42,352 bases of DNA from an uncultured Coriobacteriaceae bacterium (GTDB lineage: Bacteria > Actinomycetota > Coriobacteriia > Coriobacteriales > Atopobiaceae), in the NCBI GenBank assembly GCA_902801175.1, contig CADCHF010000021.1:1-42352 (forward strand). Direction: 5' to 3'. Made by a program: the position numbers and the translations under genes. Positions 33,574 to 42,352 of this stretch are shown in pieces. Each line of letters opens with the position of its first letter. The stretch's first letter is position 1. A model generated the notes under the pieces. That model was given only the letters and a program-made list of their open reading frames with translations. It did no database searches and was not told where the DNA came from.

Positions 33574-34644
33574 ATGATCATCCCGTCTGGCATATATCTC
33601 ACGTGGTTGCTCTTCTTCGTTTACTGCGTGATTGGCTATGTGGTCGAGTGCACCTACTGCGCAATCATTGACGGCCACTTTACCAACCGTGGCTTTCTCA
33701 ATGGTCCCTACCTGCCCATCTATGGCAGTGGAGCCGTTTTTTGCTCTTTGCTCTTTGGGAACCTGACCAACCCCGTAGAAATCTTCCTCTTGGGCGGCAC
33801 CCTCTGCTGCGCGCTTGAGTGGATCACCTCGTACACCATGGAGAAGCTTTACCATGCCCGCTGGTGGGACTACTCGCATTTGCCCCTCAACTGCCAGGGG
33901 CGCTTTTGGATTGGCGGCTTTGTTGAGTTTGGCGTGGGCATCGACCTCGTGATCCTCGTGATTACACCTTGGCTCGAGGAGCAGCTCAAGCGGCTGCCCG
34001 CCACCACCGCCATGGCATTTGCAGCAATCACCTTTGTCGTTATGGCATGCGACCTCGTTGTCTCTCACAATGGCGCCAGCAAGATGCGCGACAAGATGGA
34101 CCAGCTCATGGCCGAGACCCGCGAACGTGCCAATGCCCTTGCTACCGAGGCGCACGACCGCGCGAGCGCACTCAACGCACAGGCCAAGGAGCATGCCGCG
34201 CAGGCGCGTGAGCACGCACAGGAGCTTGTTAACCAGCAGCGCGAGCAGGCACAGACCATGGTTGCCGAGCATATGGAGAACGTCCGCGAACGCACGGCAA
34301 CCGAGCAAGAGAGGGCAGCAGCCTTTGCCGCCGAGAAGAAGCAGCAGACCGACGAGCGTCTTGCCGCCCTTCGTGCGAGGATGGCCAAGCTCTCTACCCG
34401 AGACTCTTGGGAGCACGCGCTTGACTGGCAGCTTGGCGAGCGCCTCCGTCTGACCGAGGACAAGGTCCGCTCGCATATGCCCGATCTCCCGCAGCTGCCC
34501 GCCATCGATGTGGCCGCACAGCACTTCCGTGAGAAGCTTGGCGCGCAGGAGCGTCGCATGCTCAACGCGTTTCCCGGAATGCGTCCGTCCAACTATCACG
34601 ACCTTGCGCGCGAGCTTGCAGGCAAGTTTGACAACGAGGAGTAG
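33574..34644 (+). CDS. CmpB-like (putative ABC permease family) membrane protein with long coiled-coil tail
   Basis: A 356-residue protein. The first 165 residues carry four to five membrane segments and the conserved family block FLNGPYLPIYGSGA (about 48-61), LEWITSYTMEKLYHARWWDY (about 89-108) and NCQGRF. That matches the putative ABC transporter permease (CmpB) family, whose members usually stop near residue 200. Here a further 180-residue Ala/Glu/Arg/Gln-rich helix follows with repeated AxEHAxQAREHA-type heptads (about 180-275), probably a cytoplasmic coiled coil. No ABC ATPase is nearby, so the permease label is doubtful. It lies between the HD and MBL-fold genes in a tight operon. Confidence 0.85.
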   Translation: MIIPSGIYLTWLLFFVYCVIGYVVECTYCAIIDGHFTNRGFLNGPYLPIYGSGAVFCSLLFGNLTNPVEIFLLGGTLCCALEWITSYTMEKLYHARWWDYSHLPLNCQGRFWIGGFVEFGVGIDLVILVITPWLEEQLKRLPATTAMAFAAITFVVMACDLVVSHNGASKMRDKMDQLMAETRERANALATEAHDRASALNAQAKEHAAQAREHAQELVNQQREQAQTMVAEHMENVRERTATEQERAAAFAAEKKQQTDERLAALRARMAKLSTRDSWEHALDWQLGERLRLTEDKVRSHMPDLPQLPAIDVAAQHFREKLGAQERRMLNAFPGMRPSNYHDLARELAGKFDNEE

Positions 34645-34647
34645 CTC

Positions 34648-35493
34648 ATGGCCATTGGGCTGGGCATGAACGTGCTGGTGGAGAACGAACCGGTTGCCGG
34701 CCTTTGCACCGAACACGGCCTCTCGCTGCACCTTTGCTACGGAAGCACGAGCATCCTGCTGGACTTTGGGCAGTCCGATGCCTTTGCCCGCAACGCCAAT
34801 GCGCTGGGGATTGACCTCTCCCGCGTGGACCTTGCCGTGCTCTCTCATGCCCACTACGACCACGCCGATGGCATGGGATTCTTCTTTGACCGCAACGAGC
34901 ACGCCCCGCTCTATCTGAGCGAGGCGTGTGATCAGAGCTGTTGGTCAACCAAGGGTAGGACTGCGGATGCGCACTACATTGGTATTGGAGAAGGGCTGCT
35001 GGAGCGCTACCGCAGTCGCCTTGTTACTGCGAGCACGACCCGCGTGACCACCGTCGCTCCTGGCGTACATCTAGTTCCTCACACCACACCAGGTCTTGAA
35101 GCGCTGGGGCAGCGCGCGGGCATGCTCCTGCGCAAGGGGAATGCGCTCGTGCCCGACGGATTTGCGCACGAAATGAGCCTGGTTGCCGAGCTCGATGAGG
35201 GCGCTTGCGACCTGGCGGTGTTCTGCAGCTGCTCGCACGCGGGGCTGCCTGTCATTGCCCACGAGGTACTTGCCGCGTTTCCCAGCAGTCACATTGCCGC
35301 GTTTGTCGGCGGACTGCATCTTGTGCACGCCACAGATGCCGAGGTCAAACAGGTAGCCGATGCCGTTTTGGAGTATGACATCGAGCGGCTCTACACCGGA
35401 CACTGCACAGGCAACAAGGCTATGGGCCTACTTGACGAGTGCCTGACGGGCCGCGTCTACCCCCTACGCACCGGAGAACACATACGCCTTTAG
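34648..35493 (+). CDS. MBL-fold metallohydrolase (DHPS-like, COG1237)
   Basis: A 281-residue metallo-beta-lactamase-fold protein. The metal motif HxHxDH is LSHAHYDHADG (about residues 65-75); later ligands lie in CSCSHAG and GHCTGN. The order and spacing resemble the archaeal 7,8-dihydropterin-6-methyl-4-(beta-D-ribofuranosyl)aminobenzene-5'-phosphate synthase homologues, often annotated only as MBL hydrolases. Starts three bases after the CmpB-like stop with GAGGAG overlapping that stop, so it is translationally coupled. Substrate unknown. Confidence 0.9.
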   Translation: MAIGLGMNVLVENEPVAGLCTEHGLSLHLCYGSTSILLDFGQSDAFARNANALGIDLSRVDLAVLSHAHYDHADGMGFFFDRNEHAPLYLSEACDQSCWSTKGRTADAHYIGIGEGLLERYRSRLVTASTTRVTTVAPGVHLVPHTTPGLEALGQRAGMLLRKGNALVPDGFAHEMSLVAELDEGACDLAVFCSCSHAGLPVIAHEVLAAFPSSHIAAFVGGLHLVHATDAEVKQVADAVLEYDIERLYTGHCTGNKAMGLLDECLTGRVYPLRTGEHIRL

Positions 35494-35496
35494 ATA

Positions 35497-35539
35497 CCAG
35501 AAGGGGTAACCCCTTTGGCAAGTTGGCTACCCCTTCTGG
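35497..35539. terminator. Bidirectional terminator between convergent genes
   Basis: CCAGAAGGGGTA (35497-35508) pairs perfectly with TACCCCTTCTGG (35528-35539) around a 19-base loop. It lies between the MBL gene and the convergent F6P aldolase gene. Confidence 0.7.
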
Positions 35540-35561
35540 CACCCCTTCTTGCATCGGGGAG

Positions 35562-36227
35562 TTACAGGCAGGTCCTCCCGTAGGCCTTCTCCCAGTTGGC
35601 CGTGAACTCCTCGACCGCAATGGCGGTACCGGGATGGCCGACCATGCTGCGAATGATATCGGGAGCCACCGTGATGGAGGGCACGCCAGCAGCCAGCAGC
35701 TTGTGTACCTGGTCGACGTTCTTGAAGCTAGCCGCGCAGACCTTGGCCTCAAAGCCGTATTGGGCGAGCGTGTTCACGAGCTCCACGACCTGAGCCACGC
35801 CGTCACCGTAGTTGCACATGCGGTTGACGTAAGGCGCCAGATAGTCGGCGTCTGCCTTTGCTGCCCAAAACGCCTGGTCAGGCGAGTAGATGCCCGTAGC
35901 CAGCACAGAGATGCCCATGGCCTTGACGGCGGGGATTGCACGCAGGCCCTCGCGCGTCACCGGGATCTTGACGACGATGTTCTTGCCGTCGCGGATGACA
36001 GCGATCTTCTGGGCTTCGGCCAAGATGCCCTCGTAGTCGGTCGCAACGACCTGGGCGATGATCTTTTGGTCCTCGGTCAGCACCTCGCAGAGCTCAGCAA
36101 ACACCTGCTCGGGCTCTTTGCCGCTCTTGGTGATGATGGTCGGGTTGGTGGTCACACCATCAATGGGCAGATACTCGCAAAGCTCGCGAATAGCTTGAGT
36201 GTCAGCTGTATCTACAAAGAACTCCAT
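35562..36227 (-). CDS. Fructose-6-phosphate aldolase / transaldolase-like protein
   Basis: A 221-residue class I aldolase of the TalC/FSA family. The Schiff-base lysine is Lys87 in VVKIPVTREG, as in FsaA (K85). VDTADTQAIRELCEYLPIDG near the start, TTNPTII (26-32) and APYVNRMCNYGDG near residue 131 are family hallmarks. It cleaves or forms fructose-6-phosphate from dihydroxyacetone and glyceraldehyde-3-phosphate, or transfers dihydroxyacetone units. AAAGGGA precedes the ATG. Transcribed alone, on the same strand as the neighbouring GH1 unit. Which reaction prevails cannot be told from sequence alone. Confidence 0.93.
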   Translation of the reverse strand: MEFFVDTADTQAIRELCEYLPIDGVTTNPTIITKSGKEPEQVFAELCEVLTEDQKIIAQVVATDYEGILAEAQKIAVIRDGKNIVVKIPVTREGLRAIPAVKAMGISVLATGIYSPDQAFWAAKADADYLAPYVNRMCNYGDGVAQVVELVNTLAQYGFEAKVCAASFKNVDQVHKLLAAGVPSITVAPDIIRSMVGHPGTAIAVEEFTANWEKAYGRTCL

Positions 36228-36413
36228 GGTAGATATCCCTTTCTAACTGGGAACTATTGCCTCCATTTTCCCACTTTGGAGTATCCAGAATAATGATGCT
36301 CGTTTGATCACATTCGCGGCATAGAAAAGAGCGCGGCGCAAAGCCAAGCCACTTGCTTCACGCCACACTCTTAAGAATTAAGCCATCGGCCCAAGGGCCA
36401 TACGGGTACGCCC

Positions 36414-36443
36414 TACGCCAGGTCGGCAAGGTTCTCGCCGTTG
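36414..36443 (-). pseudogene. Vestigial duplicate of the GH1 3' end
   Basis: On the minus strand this segment encodes [13 protein letters not shown], the same as the final codons of the GH1 gene ending at 36498, with two base differences. It sits 84 bases beyond the real stop. Either a short tandem duplication or the last trace of a second GH1 copy removed by recombination. The rest of 36228-36497 has no gene; it also holds a near-palindromic stem (36452-36461 with 36469-36478) that may end the GH1 transcript. Confidence 0.6.
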
Positions 36444-36497
36444 CATTAGGAGCCACGTGGCAGGAAAGCGCCACGCGGCGCCAGCAACGGCAGGGCT

Positions 36498-39327
<2,830 letters not shown>

Positions 39328-39400
39328 GCAATGCCTTCCAATCGCAGTGTCTTTTGCCCCGTCCCACCTCTTATGGTCCATCACCAAATGTCTGTCAGCT

Positions 39401-40087
39401 TCAATCCGCCTCAGCCAGCGCGGCAAGATCGACTTGGAAGCGGTTGGGCACGCCCGAGCCGTCCAGCCCGCCCAGGTCGAGGCCGGAGAAGTCCTGCTGG
39501 TAGATCTCGGCGCAGCGGAACTGGCCGTCCTCCCACTCGAAGACATAGACCATACAGTTGGAGTTGCGGATCGGGGCAGCCCTGTTCTCGGGCTCAACCT
39601 CCATGAAGAAGTGGCGCAGCGACCCTCCCGAGCTGACGACGAGCACGTTCGTCGTGTCTGGGTCTGCCATGATCTCGGACAGGCACCCGCCGATGCGCTC
39701 ATTGACCTCTTGATCCGTCTCGCCGCCGCCGGCACTCATGATGGCCGAGCGCACCTTGCCGCCACCGACAAAGTCGGGCTCGCAGAAGTCGTCCTTAGCC
39801 TCGAAGATCCCAAAGCCGCACTCGCGCAGGCCCTTCTTGCGCACGTAGGGCTTGACCTCGCCAAACGCCGCCTGGCAAACCATCTCCATGGTGTCGCAGC
39901 AGCGCTCTGAGGTGCTCGTGTAGAAGTGGTCGAACTCCACGCCCCTGCGTGCCAGGTCCTCGCCCGCAATCCGGCACTGCTCGATGCCGCGAGGCGTGAC
40001 GGGAGAGTCGCACCAGCCTTGTGACTTGTGCTGAACGTTGAAGAGGGTCTCGCAATGGCGCATGGCATACAGGAGCTTCTTGGGCAT
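39401..40087 (-). CDS. Histidine phosphatase superfamily protein
   Basis: A 228-residue phosphoglycerate-mutase-like phosphatase. The catalytic loop is MRHCETLFN with His10 (usual RHGE; Cys replaces Gly), and the second histidine is in SSGGSLRHFF near residue 158. An Arg in TSTSERCCDT completes the phosphate pocket. It likely dephosphorylates a small phospho-metabolite. ATG at 40087 has AAGGA upstream; the longer frame to 40249 has no similarity. It is 73 bases upstream of the MATE gene on the same strand and may start the phosphatase-MATE-GH1 operon. Confidence 0.9.
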   Translation of the reverse strand: MPKKLLYAMRHCETLFNVQHKSQGWCDSPVTPRGIEQCRIAGEDLARRGVEFDHFYTSTSERCCDTMEMVCQAAFGEVKPYVRKKGLRECGFGIFEAKDDFCEPDFVGGGKVRSAIMSAGGGETDQEVNERIGGCLSEIMADPDTTNVLVVSSGGSLRHFFMEVEPENRAAPIRNSNCMVYVFEWEDGQFRCAEIYQQDFSGLDLGGLDGSGVPNRFQVDLAALAEAD

Positions 40088-40264
40088 GGCATTCTTCCTT
40101 ATGTTGCGGCTGCAATATATCCATCTTAGCAAGCATTTGTGCCAAGAAGGACACTTTCGAGGCTCCGTAAAAAGCCAACACCCCACACAGGTCTGCTGGC
40201 AAAAGCAGCAAACTCCGCGCGGGGCGTTGGCACAGTCACATACCCTCAATATGGCGGCTCAGAA

Positions 40265-40286
40265 GCTTGCAATCCAAACCGCAAGC
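40265..40286 (-). terminator. Weak stem-loop downstream of the ABC ATPase
   Basis: GCTTGC (40265-40270) and GCAAGC (40281-40286) form a six-pair stem with a ten-base loop, 22 bases after the ATPase stop. No clear U-tract. The remaining gap to 40088 holds no gene. Confidence 0.35.
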
Positions 40287-40307
40287 CCCTCTACCGTCTC
40301 GCAACGC

Positions 40308-41522
<1,215 letters not shown>

Positions 41523-41539
41523 TGTTCTTGCGTTCCTTC

Positions 41540-42352
41540 CTAGCCCTTGACCGCGCCCGCTGCGACGCCCTTGATGATGTGCTTCTGGCACGCCAGGTAG
41601 AAGATGATGACCGGAATGATGGACAGCAGGATTAGCGCCATCGTGGCACCAAGATCCACCGTGCCATAGCTGCCCTTGAGGTACTGGATGTGGATGGGGA
41701 TGGTCCGATACTTGTTGATGTCAAGCACGAGTACCGGCAGCAGGTAGTCGTTCCACACCCACATGATCTCGAGGATGCCCACGCTGATGAGGGTGGGCTT
41801 GAGCATGGGAAGCACGACGCTGAAGAAGGTGCGCACGGGTCCGCATCCATCGATGGCGGCCGCCTCCTCGATCTCAAGAGGGATGGACTTGACAAAGCCC
41901 ACAAACATGAAGATGGCCAGTCCCGCACCAAAGCCCAGGTACACGATCGGAATGGTCCAGGGTGTGTTGAGCTTCAGGACATCAGCGGTCTTGGAGAGCG
42001 TGAACATGACCATTTGGAAGGGCACCACCATGGAGAACACGCAGAGAAAGTAGATGGCCTTGCAGAACAGCGAATCCACGCGAGCGATGTACCAGGCGGC
42101 CATAGAGCAGAACACCAGGATGAGCCCGGTCGAGAGCACCGTGATGACCACGCTATAGAGGACCGAGCTTTTGAAGGGATAGTTGCCAAAGGTCATGCCC
42201 TTGACGAAGTTGGCCATCCCTGCCCAGCTCTCGCTGGTGGGCAACGCGAACGTGTCCGTCTTGACGAAGGTGTTGAGCTTGAACGAATTGATGACCACGG
42301 CCACCACGGGCAGCACCCACAGTATGCAGATGGCCGCAAGCACAACTGACAG
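41540..42352 (-). CDS. ABC sugar-transporter permease (MalG-like), 5' end cut by window
   Basis: At least 270 residues of a binding-protein-dependent sugar permease; the frame remains open at the window edge, so the true start is outside. Six hydrophobic segments are visible. The cytoplasmic EAA loop is IEEAAAIDGCGPVRTFFSVV, followed by LPMLKPTLISV, which contacts the ATPase. The C-terminus CQKHIIKGVAAGAVKG is typical of MalG/CUT1 permeases. The partner permease and solute-binding protein are expected further right. Confidence 0.93.
   Translation of the reverse strand: MSVVLAAICILWVLPVVAVVINSFKLNTFVKTDTFALPTSESWAGMANFVKGMTFGNYPFKSSVLYSVVITVLSTGLILVFCSMAAWYIARVDSLFCKAIYFLCVFSMVVPFQMVMFTLSKTADVLKLNTPWTIPIVYLGFGAGLAIFMFVGFVKSIPLEIEEAAAIDGCGPVRTFFSVVLPMLKPTLISVGILEIMWVWNDYLLPVLVLDINKYRTIPIHIQYLKGSYGTVDLGATMALILLSIIPVIIFYLACQKHIIKGVAAGAVKG

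Noticed and set aside
33538..34902. 454-codon minus-strand open frame
   Set aside because: Antisense to the CmpB-like gene; no ribosome site or domain.

Overview
The window is GC-rich (roughly 60%), densely coded bacterial chromosome. The gene content resembles the Coriobacteriia, most likely an Olsenella/Atopobiaceae-type gut or oral anaerobe. Pointers are many PTS and GH1 beta-glucoside genes, PRD/GntR/DeoR sugar regulators, a C69 dipeptidase, an aldo-keto reductase with ferredoxin-type clusters, and the near absence of respiratory genes. The taxonomic call is an inference from gene content and composition; no rRNA or marker gene is present. I see no tRNA, CRISPR array, prophage or transposase.

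Layout. 1-2 kb: DeoR regulator with an overlapping MazG-like pyrophosphohydrolase, then a palindromic repeat element and thymidine kinase. 2-6 kb: Fe-S aldo/keto reductase, a beta-helix-like lipoprotein and a Cof-type HAD phosphatase. 6-12 kb: a complete cellobiose-type PTS operon on the minus strand (IIB, IIC, IIA, GH1, HPr-like protein), divergent from a PRD/EIIA-domain regulator. The GH1 has Gln at the acid/base position and the HPr-like protein has Arg at position 46. 12-16 kb: an MFS sugar transporter, an OMPDC/HPS-superfamily protein with an altered metal motif, and a protein joining a PTS EIIB-like domain to a degenerate ROK domain. 16-19 kb: acyl-CoA thioesterase, a second palindromic element, and an ECF sigma factor with its membrane-anchored DUF4179 partner. 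19-25 kb: a ManA-ROK fusion enzyme, then IIC and GH1 genes divergent from a GntR regulator that share a compact promoter/operator. 25-30 kb: esterase, AI-2E-family membrane protein, C69 dipeptidase, MsrA. 30-35.5 kb: a DUF4342 membrane protein with a stand-alone winged-helix protein, a two-component system, an HD-domain protein, a CmpB-like membrane protein with a long coiled coil, and an MBL-fold hydrolase. 35.5-42 kb: fructose-6-phosphate aldolase/transaldolase, an operon of histidine phosphatase, MATE exporter and GH1, then an ABC sugar-import ATPase and permease (the latter cut by the window edge).

How it fits together. Most genes serve uptake and breakdown of beta-glucosides and hexoses: PTS import with phosphorylation, cleavage by three GH1 paralogues, and entry to glycolysis through hexose kinase, mannose-6-phosphate isomerase and F6P aldolase. 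The strongest candidates for undescribed biology are the EIIB/pseudo-ROK protein with its neighbours (12.4-16.1 kb), the PTS operon with a Ser46-less HPr and Gln-type GH1, the translationally coupled MATE-GH1 pair, and a set of roughly 125-135 bp inverted-repeat elements, three of the four sites lying between convergent genes.
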